From Burkholderiales bacterium (GTDB lineage Bacteria; Pseudomonadota; Gammaproteobacteria; Burkholderiales; Nitrosomonadaceae): a stretch of DNA of 64,000 nucleotides. The notes beneath the pieces are model-generated. The model worked only from the letters and a program-made list of their open reading frames with translations. It had not been told where the DNA came from and made no database searches. Position 1 is the stretch's first letter; every line of letters starts with the position of its first letter. The stretch spans positions 1-64,000 of the forward strand of contig JACKLU010000009.1 of assembly GCA_024235735.1 (NCBI GenBank). Direction: 5' to 3'. Shown piece by piece: positions 20,295 through 30,148 of the stretch. Position numbers and translations under genes: made by a program.

Positions 20295-20341
20295 CAAAAA
20301 TGAAGAAAGGATAACCTGTTGGTTTTGTTGCTTCTGTTGGC

Positions 20342-20983
20342 TTAGCGGCTGCCATAACGTTGGCGATAGTGCGTAACTGCATCGAGATGGCTGCGTAATG
20401 CGTCGTGATGCAGCAGATAATCCATCAAATCATCCAGATTGATAATGCTGATAACCGGAATGCGGTGGGTTTCTGTGACTTCCTGAACGGCAGACAGCAT
20501 TCCCGCGCCGCGTTCCATTCTGTCCAGCGCAATCACCACGCCACAGGGCTGCGCGTTTGCGCCGGTAATCAAGTCGACTGATTCGCGCACCGATGTGCCT
20601 GCCGATATGACATCGTCGACGATGAGAACACGCCCAGCCAATGGCGCGCCGACCTGAATGCCGCCTTCGCCGTGATCCTTGGTTTCCTTGCGGTTAAAGC
20701 AGAATGGATAGTTTCGGCCCATCTCGGCCAGTGCGATGGCGATGGCGCTGACCAGGGGTATGCCTTTGTATGCCGGGCCGAACAGCATGTCAAACGGTAG
20801 TCCGGCAGCAAGAATGGCTTTCGCGTAAAATTGTCCCAGCTGGTGCAGTGAATCGCCATCATTAAACAAGCCGGCATTGAAGAAATAAGGCGACAAACGC
20901 CCTGCTTTGGTTTTAAACTCACCAAAACATAGCACTTTACGTTCAATGGCGAAGTCGATAAATGCCTGTTTATAGTCGGACAT
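20342..20983 (-). CDS. pyrE: Orotate phosphoribosyltransferase
   Basis: A 213-residue enzyme that converts orotate and PRPP to OMP in pyrimidine synthesis. The PRPP-binding motif [13 protein letters not shown] is clear, and [29 protein letters not shown] (read in two parts: the opening helix and GEFKTKAGR) is the typical N-terminus. The start is set at ATG 20983, since the longer open frame overlaps the divergent exonuclease gene. It is convergent with the M14 gene. Confidence 0.96.
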   Translation of the reverse strand: MSDYKQAFIDFAIERKVLCFGEFKTKAGRLSPYFFNAGLFNDGDSLHQLGQFYAKAILAAGLPFDMLFGPAYKGIPLVSAIAIALAEMGRNYPFCFNRKETKDHGEGGIQVGAPLAGRVLIVDDVISAGTSVRESVDLITGANAQPCGVVIALDRMERGAGMLSAVQEVTETHRIPVISIINLDDLMDYLLHHDALRSHLDAVTHYRQRYGSR

Positions 20984-21007
20984 GATAAAACAAGAATCAA
21001 AAAAACG

Positions 21008-21778
21008 ATGCAGATTATAACGCTTAATGTCAATGGCGTGCGTGCCGCGGCCAAAAAAGGCTTTTTTCAATGGCTGCCAGAGCAGGCGGCGGATATTGTG
21101 TGCATCCAGGAACTCAAGGCGCAACGCGCCGATCTGGATCAGGAAATGATTGCTCCGGCAGGGTATCATGGTTATTTTCATTGCGCCCAAAAGAAAGGAT
21201 ACAGTGGTGTCGGTATTTACTGCCGCGATAAACCGGATAATGTCATAGAAGGCACCGGCATTGAGGAAATTGATCAGGAAGGTCGCTTCCTGCGAGCCGA
21301 CTTTGGCGATTTAAGCGTGATTTCGCTTTATCTGCCTTCCGGCTCCAGCGGTGATCATCGTCAGGCGTCAAAATTCTTTTTTATGGCGCATTTTTTTCCG
21401 ATCCTGCAGGAATTGATCGCCCAGGGCCGCCATATCCTGTTGTGTGGCGACTGGAATATTGCGCATCAGGAAATCGATTTGAAAAACTGGCGCGCGAATC
21501 AGAAAAATTCCGGTTTTCTGCCCGAAGAACGCGCATGGCTGACACGCGTTTTCGATGAAATCGGTTATGTCGATGTCTTCCGCAAACTGATTCCCGATCC
21601 GGATCATTACACCTGGTGGTCAAATCGCGGTCAGGCCTGGGCCAAAAATGTCGGCTGGCGTATCGATTATCAGATCGCCACGCCGGATATTGCGAGCAAA
21701 GCCCGGGAAGCTGCGATTTACAAAGAATCCCGCTTCTCGGATCATGCGCCTTTAATTATTCATTACGACTATTCCTGA
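21008..21778 (+). CDS. xth: Exodeoxyribonuclease III (AP endonuclease)
   Basis: A 256-residue EEP-fold nuclease that repairs abasic DNA. The order of motifs is standard: LNVNGVRAA (metal Asn), IQELK (metal Glu), [29 protein letters not shown] and SDHAPL at the C-terminus with the catalytic Asp-His pair. It diverges from pyrE with a 24-base gap, so promoters overlap. Its stop overlaps the ATG of the AmpG-like gene (TGATG). Confidence 0.95.
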   Translation: MQIITLNVNGVRAAAKKGFFQWLPEQAADIVCIQELKAQRADLDQEMIAPAGYHGYFHCAQKKGYSGVGIYCRDKPDNVIEGTGIEEIDQEGRFLRADFGDLSVISLYLPSGSSGDHRQASKFFFMAHFFPILQELIAQGRHILLCGDWNIAHQEIDLKNWRANQKNSGFLPEERAWLTRVFDEIGYVDVFRKLIPDPDHYTWWSNRGQAWAKNVGWRIDYQIATPDIASKAREAAIYKESRFSDHAPLIIHYDYS

Positions 21779-23178
21779 TGAAAACCGCCTCAGGTTCGAG
21801 CTGGTTTAAGACGCTCAGCATTTATACGCATCCGCGTGTCCTGGGGATGCTATCGCTGGGGTTCTCGGCAGGCCTGCCACTGCTGCTCATTCTGGGTACA
21901 TTGTCTTTCTGGCTGCGCGAGGCGGGAATTGACCGGACGACCATTGGTCATTTGAGCTGGATAGGCCTCGCCTACAGCTTCAAATGGCTGTGGTCGCCAC
22001 TGGTTGATCGCATGCCGTTGCCGGTGCTGACGCGCGTATTCGGGCGGCGACGGGCCTGGCTGCTGCTGTCGCAGATCGTTATCGCGCTGGCGTTGATCGG
22101 CATGGCCAGTACTGATCCTGTCATCAATCTTTCCCATATGGTTTTTTTCGCGCTGGCGGTTGCTTTCGCTTCAGCGACGCAGGACATAGCGCTCGATGCG
22201 TATCGTATCGAAGCTGTTGCGCTGGAATTGCAGGGCGCTATGGCGGCAACCTATCAGGCGGGTTACCGGGCAGCTATGATTTTGGCGTCGGCGGGCGTTT
22301 TATGGATTGCCGCATCGGTGGATTCATCCGCTGGAACCTATGATCATCTGCCCTGGCGTTTTGCGTATCTGGTCATGGCGGGTTGCATGAGCGTTGGTAT
22401 TATCACTACGCTGATTATCCGCGAGCCGGATGTGTCATTCAGCCGGTTGTTGTCGGAAAATGAGCATCATGCCCGGCATGTCTTGGCCCGATGGAATCTC
22501 GGTCCGCGGCTGACATCTTTTCTGGTGTGGCTGTATGGCGCATTGATTGCCCCATTCAGGGACTTCATTGTACGCCATGGCAAGCAGGCGTTGCTCATTC
22601 TTGCATTGATCGCGCTGTACCGTATTTCCGATGTGGTGATGGGCGTGATGAGTAATCCGTTCTACGTCGACATGGGTTATACCAAGGAAGAAGTGGCTGC
22701 CGTTTCAAAAGTTTATGGCGTGCTGATGACCATACTGGGCGCGGCGATTGGCGGTCTCCTGATTGTCAGGATCGGCATTATGCGGACACTGTTTATCGGC
22801 GCCGTATTGTCGGCAGTCACCAATCTGTTGTTTGTCTGGTTGGCCGGGCGCGGGCACGATGTCAGCGGTCTGGTGTTTACGATTTCAGCCGACAATCTCT
22901 CAGCCGGTATCGCATCGAGTGCGTTCATTGCCTATCTTTCCGGGCTGACGAATACCGCCTATTCGGCTACGCAATATGCGCTCTTCAGTTCGGTGATGTT
23001 GCTGCTACCCAAATTTGTGGCGGGTTTCAGCGGACAGTTTGTCGATGCGTATGGCTATGAAAACTTTTTCATCGCAACCGCGATGATCGGAATACCTGTG
23101 CTGTTTCTGGTCAGACGGGCAGGCAGGGCGACATTCCAAACCACAGTGGCTGTCAATAAAACCGACGCTCAGAAATAG
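21778..23178 (+). CDS. AmpG-like MFS permease
   Basis: A 466-residue major-facilitator protein with about 12-14 hydrophobic helices, resembling AmpG, the inner-membrane importer of anhydro-muropeptides from peptidoglycan turnover. Typical features are FSAGLPLLLILGTLSFWLREAG and SYSFKWLWSPLVDRMPLP-like sequence (here AYSFKWLWSPLVDRM) in the first helices, and IALDAYRIEA. The start is ATG 21778, overlapping the xth stop; the frame upstream of it is shadow. The pairing with the secreted lytic transglycosylase elsewhere in the window fits muropeptide recycling. Confidence 0.85.
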   Translation: MKTASGSSWFKTLSIYTHPRVLGMLSLGFSAGLPLLLILGTLSFWLREAGIDRTTIGHLSWIGLAYSFKWLWSPLVDRMPLPVLTRVFGRRRAWLLLSQIVIALALIGMASTDPVINLSHMVFFALAVAFASATQDIALDAYRIEAVALELQGAMAATYQAGYRAAMILASAGVLWIAASVDSSAGTYDHLPWRFAYLVMAGCMSVGIITTLIIREPDVSFSRLLSENEHHARHVLARWNLGPRLTSFLVWLYGALIAPFRDFIVRHGKQALLILALIALYRISDVVMGVMSNPFYVDMGYTKEEVAAVSKVYGVLMTILGAAIGGLLIVRIGIMRTLFIGAVLSAVTNLLFVWLAGRGHDVSGLVFTISADNLSAGIASSAFIAYLSGLTNTAYSATQYALFSSVMLLLPKFVAGFSGQFVDAYGYENFFIATAMIGIPVLFLVRRAGRATFQTTVAVNKTDAQK

Positions 23179-23226
23179 ACCTGCATCCTGTTTTGGTAGC
23201 TAAAAATAGCTGCGCAGACGCGGTTG

Positions 23227-24021
23227 TTAGCCGGTTTCCAGTAGCGCCTGTTCTATTTGCCGTTTGATATGCTGAAACGATGCCAGAATCTGATTCGAAA
23301 GCTGTTCAGCCTGTTGCCAGTCATTGTCTGCGCCAGCCATTTCAAGATCATTGCAGAGATCGGCGAAAGGATGCGCGCCCAGGGTTCGTGCGGAGGATTT
23401 CAGTTTATGCCCCAACTGCCCCATTGACTTGGTATCGCGATGCTTTTTTGCTGTTTCTATTTCGCTTAGCGCTTCTTCCGCAACCTGTATAAATTTCCGG
23501 CTAAATTTGCGTACTAACGCAGTATCGTTATTTAACACATGACTTAAAGCACTGATGTTGATGAAAGTATGATTGCGCTGACTATCTGTTAATTCCTGTT
23601 TTATTTCTTCGAGTTGTTCCTTGTCAGGCAGCCATTTCGCGAGCTTCAGATACATTTGGTCCTGATAAATCGGTTTCGCGATGAAATCGTCCATGCCCGC
23701 GTCCAAACAACGTTGACGATCTTCCTGCGTGGCGTTTGCAGTCATCGCAATAATAGGAAGACGTCTGAATTTCAGTTCACTGCGGATGCGGCGTGCGGTC
23801 TCATAGCCATTCATGACCGGCATTTGCACATCCATGACGACGAGATCATATTGCGCTGCAATTATCTTCTCCATCGCCTGTTGACCATTGTCTGCGCAAT
23901 CAACCCTGCAACCGACCATTTCCAATAAATGTCTGGCAATCATCTGATTGGCGGGATTGTCTTCAATTAAAAGAATATGCGTGCCATTTAACAGCATTCT
24001 TGCCGATGCAATTTCATCCAT
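23227..24021 (-). CDS. Response regulator with C-terminal HPt domain
   Basis: A 264-residue protein. Residues 14-130 form a receiver domain: acidic pocket E20-D21, phosphoacceptor Asp64 (VVMDVQMP), Thr in AMTANA and Lys116. Residues ~150-260 form a histidine phosphotransfer domain with His205 in LGHKLKSSARTLGA. It has no kinase core and no DNA-binding output. ATG 24021 has an AAGGAG site. It looks like the end piece of a hybrid kinase working as a separate phosphorelay connector. No kinase lies nearby, so its partner must be elsewhere. Confidence 0.88.
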   Translation of the reverse strand: MDEIASARMLLNGTHILLIEDNPANQMIARHLLEMVGCRVDCADNGQQAMEKIIAAQYDLVVMDVQMPVMNGYETARRIRSELKFRRLPIIAMTANATQEDRQRCLDAGMDDFIAKPIYQDQMYLKLAKWLPDKEQLEEIKQELTDSQRNHTFINISALSHVLNNDTALVRKFSRKFIQVAEEALSEIETAKKHRDTKSMGQLGHKLKSSARTLGAHPFADLCNDLEMAGADNDWQQAEQLSNQILASFQHIKRQIEQALLETG

Positions 24022-24216
24022 CAGAGCGACTCCTTGTTATTAGCACCATCGTAAATCCATGACTGTTCATGACAATAGGCTGCCCCGAAAGATGAAAGTG
24101 GATTCATCCATCGGTGCAGCCGGTTTTTCATTGATTGCCGAACAGCAGGTTCGCTGCAGTAAACGGCAATCCGTAAGCTCATTTGATTTCAGACTTTTCT
24201 GCCCGAGTTGCTGGTC

Positions 24217-25590
24217 TTAAGATCCTGGTTGTGATTGGCCTGACTCGGATTGCGCCTTTCTAATCTCGCTTTCCAATTTTTCTATCTGTAATTCCAGATC
24301 TGCGACCCTGTTCCCGGGCTCAGGCGTTTTTGACATGTGCTGCTGTGTTGCCAGAACGGCGAGCTTGTTTTCCAGTAATGCCATACGTTCCAGCAACTGA
24401 TCGCTCACTCGTTCACTTTCCGGTCCGGCGACATGCGTAAATTCAACACTGTCCTCGTAAGGTTCACGCGTGGTGCCGGTAATCTTGACTATCACACCCG
24501 CGACAAGGCCGCCGGTCAACGCGATACCCAGCGTGATGCCGATACCGGTTAATTGCACGGTGGCTATGCCCGGTACTACCAGCAGCGCGCTGAATCCGCC
24601 CAGAAGTCCGGGCAAACCATGCAGGTTATGTACACCGCAAGTGTCTACAAGATTAAACCTGCGCTCCAGCAGCGGTAACAGGAAAACATAGCCAATAACC
24701 GATATGGCGCCGGACAGAAGGCCGATTCCAAATGCGCCCGTCGGTGAAACGACATCGCATACCGATCCTATGCCGACACCGCCGGCCAGAGCGGCATTCG
24801 CCATATCCACCATCGATGTCTTGCCGCCATTCAGTTTGTAACTCAAAAAATAGGTCGCAATCGTTGCACCAGACAGCGCCAGCAAAGTATTGGCAATCAC
24901 TTGCGGCATGTCCTCAAGCGGCGATAGCGCTGTGGCGAAGCTTGGCCAGAAAAGCCACAGCACCATAGAGCCCAGCATCGCGAAACGATCCGATGTGGGA
25001 TCCGATTCGATCGGTTTGCTGCGTTGATACTGTGTGGTCAGTACGATGGACATCGCCAGGCCGAAATAGGCGCCAAACGCATGAATGACGATCGATCCGG
25101 CCGTATCCTGGAAACCGTCGGTCAAACCGAGAGCATTATCCAGTACGATCCATTCATTGAGCAGATAAAGCGGCACCAATAAAAGCGCCAGCAGCGCATA
25201 CTGAAATACGCGTAGCCGCCCAAGCACGGCGCCCATGGCGATTAAGGCGGCGGCCACTGACAGTTCGGCAAATAAAATGGCATCGAGGGTATGCGGTGAC
25301 AGTGCATGTCCGAAAATGCCGTTGGCGCGCAATAAAACATAGAGCGGCAATCCGGTTGCAACAACGAGATAGGTGCCCGTCACCGCGCCAAAACCATAGC
25401 GGCGGACAAAAACCATCAAAAAGCCGAAACCGACCAGCAGCATGGCGAGAATATGAATGATGTAATTGTATTGCGCGACAGTGCGCGCCTCACTCATAAC
25501 CGCTATCTCTTCAGCGCTGGCCCAGCAACTGAAGCTCAGCAAAAATAAACCCGCTGCACCCAGCAGCATCAAGCTATGGCATTTTTTCAT
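24217..25590 (-). CDS. Rh-type ammonia/ammonium channel
   Basis: A 457-residue membrane protein. It is an Rh50-type rather than Amt-type channel: the segment GSIVIHAFGAYFGL is the Rh hallmark, and the second pore histidine is in CGVHNLHGLPG. A signal peptide (residues 1-26) precedes about 11 helices. It should conduct NH3 across the membrane; an Rh50 protein is known in Nitrosomonas europaea. The C-terminal ~65 residues are hydrophilic and predicted coiled coil (ERMALLENKLAVL, then VADLELQIEKLESEI), which is an extension beyond the conserved channel core. Confidence 0.92.
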   Translation of the reverse strand: MKKCHSLMLLGAAGLFLLSFSCWASAEEIAVMSEARTVAQYNYIIHILAMLLVGFGFLMVFVRRYGFGAVTGTYLVVATGLPLYVLLRANGIFGHALSPHTLDAILFAELSVAAALIAMGAVLGRLRVFQYALLALLLVPLYLLNEWIVLDNALGLTDGFQDTAGSIVIHAFGAYFGLAMSIVLTTQYQRSKPIESDPTSDRFAMLGSMVLWLFWPSFATALSPLEDMPQVIANTLLALSGATIATYFLSYKLNGGKTSMVDMANAALAGGVGIGSVCDVVSPTGAFGIGLLSGAISVIGYVFLLPLLERRFNLVDTCGVHNLHGLPGLLGGFSALLVVPGIATVQLTGIGITLGIALTGGLVAGVIVKITGTTREPYEDSVEFTHVAGPESERVSDQLLERMALLENKLAVLATQQHMSKTPEPGNRVADLELQIEKLESEIRKAQSESGQSQPGS

Positions 25591-26215
25591 ATGAATTTCC
25601 TTGTATTATCAACCTATAGATGCATCCTATAAGGTATTTCTTGAAAGAAAAATACTATTGCTGTTCTAACTCAAGCAATTCCTTGCCTGCGCGTCTGCCC
25701 TATCTAAGTCATCGTAGCGAGCCAGATGGGAAAAGCGGATACGGATTTTCTCGATTTTGCGGTGCATCGCGAGATTAGTAGTAAAGAAGAAGTTTCGCGA
25801 CGCAAAAATTGAGTAAATATAAACCGTTATCTCATTGGTGCAGTAGATGAGTCTTTAACCCGGCGGACGCCTAGAGTCTGAACGCAATTTCCCATTTAAA
25901 CAATAGGGTTATGCAAATTTGAAGAAAATAATTCTAGAGACATTTGTAGAATACCCACGCCATGGTTTCTAACGCATTGTTTTTAATATTCTGAAATTTC
26001 ATAAATGCCACTGGAGCTGGTTCGCGTTGTTTTTCTGTTTGGACGCTACCAGCATCTAGTCAGTCGCCTGTTTTCGGGAAAATAATCGATTCGGGATTGA
26101 AATTTTATTCCTGGTATATCGGTGGCATGCGTGAACTGTTGCTGTAAGGATTTTTGCATGACATTGTGTGAGATCGGTGTGACGCAGTTGCTGCTGTTTC
26201 TTTCTGTCAGACTTT
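25591..26215. other. Gene-free stretch between the Rh channel and the protease operon
   Basis: About 625 bases with no supported gene on either strand. It must include the Rh channel promoter just above 25590. The rest may be decayed sequence; I recognise no repeat, RNA or transposon end in it. Confidence 0.5.
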
Positions 26216-27508
26216 TCAATGTTTATGGTTGGTTTTTACTGCGATCGACTTATTGGAATGTGTATTGAATAATTGATAGAACTTAGGTTCGTTTGCTTGA
26301 ACCAGCAGTTTGTAAAGATCCTGGTTGGTCAGTCCACGTTCAAGTTGTAGCAGTAAGGCGGCAAGGCCGGTAACATGAGCGGTGGCCATTGAATTGCCGG
26401 AAATGAAGTCGTAAGCGCCGTTGGGGAGCGTAGTAAGGATCTGTTCTCCAGGAGCCGGAACAGTCTGTGTATGGGTTTTATGGGATGTGCGAAACATGTG
26501 AGTGTGGCTTTGCACGCTGATGACACCCGGGTGGTGTGCCGGGAAGCCGGATTGGTTATCTTGCCGGTCAGTTTGAGAAGCGATGATAATGATGTCTTGT
26601 TGAATGGCTTTCTCGATCAGTCTGGCTAGAAGGGGATCGTGGGGTCCGGTTAAGCTTAAATTGATTAAGTCTACATTCATGTCTATGGCGGTGTTAAGCG
26701 CCAATGCCAAAGTAAAGCTGTTGCAGACTGCGTCGAGGCTACCTTCGGATATTTCCCAACAAGCTTTCATGGCAACGATACGACTGTCAGGCGCCAAGCC
26801 CACTATGCCCTGTCCATTGTTTGCTTTGGCGGCAATGATGCCGGCAATTGCCGTGCCATGCCCGTCACTGAAAAAATCAACGGATTGATGGGTGACAAAA
26901 TCCTTGATGACGTTAATCTGACCTTCCAAATCCGGATGTTTTATGTCTACGCCAGTATCAATAATTGCTATTGTTATATTTTTACCCGTTGCCTGATTGT
27001 GTATTTTTCCCAAATTGAACGGATGAATGCTTGATTGCAGCCGGTAATACGGGTCGCTGTATTCTTTACCCAGGACTTTAAACGTAGACATCAGCTGAAC
27101 ATTATCGATTCGGTTGTCATTGGATAATGCGGTGATGATTTCAGCGATTGACTGGTTTTCATTGACCAGATAGACAACACAGTGTTCACCAATTTCACTG
27201 ATCGACCACTGTGTAAGCAGTGTTAATTTGTAATCCGCCTCGATGTTGGCGGCAATTCTTTCGCTCCAGGACGAACTACCATAATCGCCCCTTTTGCGAT
27301 AGGCATGATTAAATTGGCCGATAGGAATGCGATTGATGTGCTTGTCGGAATAGGTGACCAGAATAATACGGTCAGTATAGTTGATATCAAATAGCAATGG
27401 ATCGATTACCAAATCCTGCTTGGCGCTGACTGGCAACACCGAAGCGCCCAGAGTTACAAACAATAACGTAATCAATAACAGCAATTTTTTTAAATGGGCT
27501 ATTAACAT
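26216..27508 (-). CDS. Secreted S8 subtilisin-like protease with altered oxyanion-hole region
   Basis: About 430 residues from ATG 27508, which gives a clean signal peptide; a frame to 27538 overlaps the upstream gene. Numbering from 27538, the triad is Asp194 (IIDTGVD), His227 (DGHGTAIAG) and Ser383 (SGNSMATAHV). The usual SGTSMAaPH is changed to SGNSMATAH, and the AAGN oxyanion-hole asparagine region reads ASQTD. Residues ~50-160 are a propeptide-like region. It is the last gene of a sigma/anti-sigma/protease operon, so it may act in that signalling pathway. Confidence 0.85.
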   Translation of the reverse strand: MLIAHLKKLLLLITLLFVTLGASVLPVSAKQDLVIDPLLFDINYTDRIILVTYSDKHINRIPIGQFNHAYRKRGDYGSSSWSERIAANIEADYKLTLLTQWSISEIGEHCVVYLVNENQSIAEIITALSNDNRIDNVQLMSTFKVLGKEYSDPYYRLQSSIHPFNLGKIHNQATGKNITIAIIDTGVDIKHPDLEGQINVIKDFVTHQSVDFFSDGHGTAIAGIIAAKANNGQGIVGLAPDSRIVAMKACWEISEGSLDAVCNSFTLALALNTAIDMNVDLINLSLTGPHDPLLARLIEKAIQQDIIIIASQTDRQDNQSGFPAHHPGVISVQSHTHMFRTSHKTHTQTVPAPGEQILTTLPNGAYDFISGNSMATAHVTGLAALLLQLERGLTNQDLYKLLVQANEPKFYQLFNTHSNKSIAVKTNHKH

Positions 27509-27515
27509 AGCAGAC

Positions 27516-28220
27516 TCATTCGGATGAAAGTGAGACATGCGCTAGTTCGGCAAAAATGACCTGCGCATTGTTACGCAATGCACTAATGGCATCAGTTGTT
27601 TCCATAGCATATTTTTGTTCGCCATCTATGAGAATTTCATAAACACCGTTTTTGTATGGTCCATTTACGATGTGACCGTAAACACTGCTTACGATAGTGT
27701 CGATTTGCGCCTTGTCCGTGTCATCTGTAAAAATCACTCGTATTAAGTTGGGTTTTTTACTTTTCTGAAGCGGTGCAGACGACTGAGCCAGAGTCCGGTA
27801 TTCGTTTCCCGATAAGGTTTGTTCATGCATTGCATTGAATATAAATGTCGTTGTCATCAGCAGTATGCAAAAAACCAGCGCGAAACTTTTTCTTGAAACT
27901 GGGAACTGAAAGAAAAGTTTCTGAAAATTATCGAGCTTTTTGCGAAAAAGCGCTAATTGAGAAACCGGCTGCGTTTCAATGCGCTTTTTCAGTTGATTAA
28001 ACGACGCGTTGGACATTTGTTGCATCAGCTCTGCCTGCTGGATATTGTCGTAGACTTGGCGTTGCTGTTTTAATTCAATTCGGCACGTAATACATGTTTT
28101 GATGTGGCTCTCTACCCGTGCTTGTTCCGCAGCGCTCAGCGTTCGGTTGATGAACCAGGGCAAAAGACTCCATACCGCACGATGTTCATGATTACTATTG
28201 ATTTTGCTATTCACTGACAT
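27516..28220 (-). CDS. Membrane anti-sigma factor with propeptide-like C-terminal domain
   Basis: A 234-residue protein. The N-terminus is a zinc-finger anti-sigma domain (H39-x3-C43-x2-C46). A single transmembrane helix lies near residues 112-132. The periplasmic C-terminus (about 155-230) has the pattern of a subtilisin propeptide / I9-inhibitor-like fold: IRVIFTDDTDKAQIDTIV, GHIVNGPYKNGVYEI and ALRNNAQVIFAEL. It lies 15 bp after the sigma gene and just before the subtilase gene. The I9-like assignment is by pattern and is inference; the anti-sigma role is well supported by context. Confidence 0.85.
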   Translation of the reverse strand: MSVNSKINSNHEHRAVWSLLPWFINRTLSAAEQARVESHIKTCITCRIELKQQRQVYDNIQQAELMQQMSNASFNQLKKRIETQPVSQLALFRKKLDNFQKLFFQFPVSRKSFALVFCILLMTTTFIFNAMHEQTLSGNEYRTLAQSSAPLQKSKKPNLIRVIFTDDTDKAQIDTIVSSVYGHIVNGPYKNGVYEILIDGEQKYAMETTDAISALRNNAQVIFAELAHVSLSSE

Positions 28221-28235
28221 CTTTAGTTCCTGCCC

Positions 28236-28826
28236 TTAGTCTTCCTGAAGTGATTTTGCCAGAATTCTTCGAGCATGAAACATTCTGGTTTTTACGGTGT
28301 TTTCCGGACATTGCATAATTTCGGCGATTTCATTGTAGTGGAGGCCCTGAAAATAAGTCATTTCAACGACTGCACGCTGCTCAGCCGACAACTGAGTGAA
28401 TGCGACTTCCAGCCAGTTACTGGTTTCTACCTGAGAAATCCACTGCGTGCTTTTATCAGGAAAATAATCCAGTTCATCATCAAATTCAACAGACCGGTCT
28501 TCATCCGCCATTGATTTCTCGACTCTTTTAAGCGCTTTGAAGTAAGCAATACCAAGTATCCAGGTTGACGGGCGGCATGTCTGGTCATAAGTTGAAGCTT
28601 TTTCCCAAACAACATACATGACATCATTAATAATTTCTTCGATATTGTTCCGCGTCCGCGTAATGCGAAAAATAAATTGAAACAATCGACTAAAATAAAG
28701 CTGATACAGTTGTTCGAATGCCTTTTCGTTTCCTGCAGCTGTTTCAGTAATTAACTGCTGCTCTCTTGCCCGCATCCTGGGTGAGGCATAAATACTTTCT
28801 TTATTATTTCCGGGCGATGTGGCCAT
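28236..28826 (-). CDS. ECF-family RNA polymerase sigma factor
   Basis: A 196-residue sigma-70 factor with regions 2 and 4 only. Region 2 includes FEQLYQLYFSRLFQFIFRITRTRNNIEEI (an acidic, aromatic helix set) and NDVMYVVWEKASTYD; region 4 includes AEQRAVVEMTYFQGLHYNEIAEIM and ENTVKTRMFHARRIL. It heads an operon with its presumed membrane anti-sigma factor and a secreted protease, so it should respond to an envelope or extracellular cue. Autoregulation is likely but no promoter motif was proven. Confidence 0.93.
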   Translation of the reverse strand: MATSPGNNKESIYASPRMRAREQQLITETAAGNEKAFEQLYQLYFSRLFQFIFRITRTRNNIEEIINDVMYVVWEKASTYDQTCRPSTWILGIAYFKALKRVEKSMADEDRSVEFDDELDYFPDKSTQWISQVETSNWLEVAFTQLSAEQRAVVEMTYFQGLHYNEIAEIMQCPENTVKTRMFHARRILAKSLQED

Positions 28827-28917
28827 GATTCATTTTTATTGAGACGCTGTCATTTTGGTTGCACATACCCGTTAATTCCAGGGCGTAATATAAATAGTTC
28901 AATGCATAGCAAAAAAA

Positions 28918-29655
28918 TTAGATTCCAAAAGTGATCGAGAACAGTATGCGATTACCGACCGCATCAGGTTCGAATTGCCAATCCAGGGAGGTGATTTGTT
29001 CTGAAGCGGCGTGAGCAGAGCCGTAGTAACGTAAATCGATGCCTATATTGGGCGAAAAGTGTATGGTAAATCCTGAAGCCCAATAGACATAGTCATAATG
29101 CAGATTCTTTTTTTGTTTGTTGTAACCCAAAGTACTTGAAAATTCGATGGAATCGGTAATGGGGTATCGTCCGGTCATTTCATAACTGAATGACATATGT
29201 TTCTGATTATAACCATTTTCAGAAAAAGCGAGGCCCAATGTCAGCAAATCGCGAAAGTGCGTCACGAAATAAAATTCGTTGTAATCAGCCTGTCTGCCAA
29301 AAATGTTTCCATTATAAATATAACGATTCCATTCGAGGTTAAATCGCCAGTCTCTGGCTATTCGATATGCGTAACCAAAGTAAGGCCTAAATTCCAGTTT
29401 TGAGCGGTTTCCGAAGTCATGATCGGCAAAGTTAACTGAGGATAAAAAGGATCCTAGATAAAAACCGGTTTTGAATTCGTAATCAATATTGGCTTGAATG
29501 GATGGTTTTTTATCGCTTTTAGTATAGCCACGCCAGAAATAATCAGTTGTTCCCGTCAAGCTTGCATTTAATTCGGCATGGCAGATGGCTGTGCTAAAGA
29601 GTAGTGGTGCGCAAAATAATAGCAGCTGTGCCAAATTGATGAAGGACATTTTCAT
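28918..29655 (-). CDS. TorF-family putative outer-membrane protein
   Basis: A 245-residue protein of the TIGR02001/TorF family of putative porins. A signal peptide ends near AICHAELN. The mature part is built of alternating aromatic beta-strands (TGTTDYFWRGYTKS, YEFKTGFYLGSFLSSVNF, YRIARDWRFNLEWNRYIYNG), ending in a typical outer-membrane C-terminal strand ILFSITFGI. It is upstream of the ECF sigma gene on the same strand with a 90-bp gap; it could be a target of that sigma factor or independent. Confidence 0.8.
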   Translation of the reverse strand: MKMSFINLAQLLLFCAPLLFSTAICHAELNASLTGTTDYFWRGYTKSDKKPSIQANIDYEFKTGFYLGSFLSSVNFADHDFGNRSKLEFRPYFGYAYRIARDWRFNLEWNRYIYNGNIFGRQADYNEFYFVTHFRDLLTLGLAFSENGYNQKHMSFSYEMTGRYPITDSIEFSSTLGYNKQKKNLHYDYVYWASGFTIHFSPNIGIDLRYYGSAHAASEQITSLDWQFEPDAVGNRILFSITFGI

Positions 29656-30148
29656 TTAGCAAAGACATCGAAAGGAAGCTTAAACAACAAGCAGATATGG
29701 ATAAACACTCTGCCAGTATTGATTCTGAGCAATTACGCGCAAAAAAATGATTTATGAACCATGGACTTGGATTTGTGGGTGAAAAATTTTTCATTATAGA
29801 ACAGAAATTAAATAACTTAAATGTACTTCGATACAGTACTTCGATACAAATAATGAAAAACGACAGAAGTTAATGAGAACTATTATATATTTTGAACCTT
29901 TTGGCAGATTAACCGGATATACCGTATGTTAAAGGTACACATGTGTATAGGTACTTGTAATCGAGAGATGAAATAAATCTTTGAATTTATTGCCTTAACT
30001 AATTATTAAGAAAATCAATTATTTCGTTCAGTAATGCACTTATCAAATTATTGTTTGCAAGTTGAAGTGATTGACAACTTTTCGGTTACAAATTGACTGG
30101 GCCGTTTTAGTGCTTTTACCGGTACGGTTTCTAAATAAGAGAAATGAT
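29656..30148. other. AT-rich divergent promoter region
   Basis: About 490 bases between divergent genes. No gene or RNA is recognised. It contains the direct repeat GTACTTCGATACA (twice around 29822-29847). The start of the cupredoxin gene is at its right end. Confidence 0.45.

Noticed and set aside
21616..21777. Extended start of the AmpG-like permease
   Set aside because: This part is within xth in another frame; ATG 21778 overlaps the xth stop and gives the normal N-terminus.
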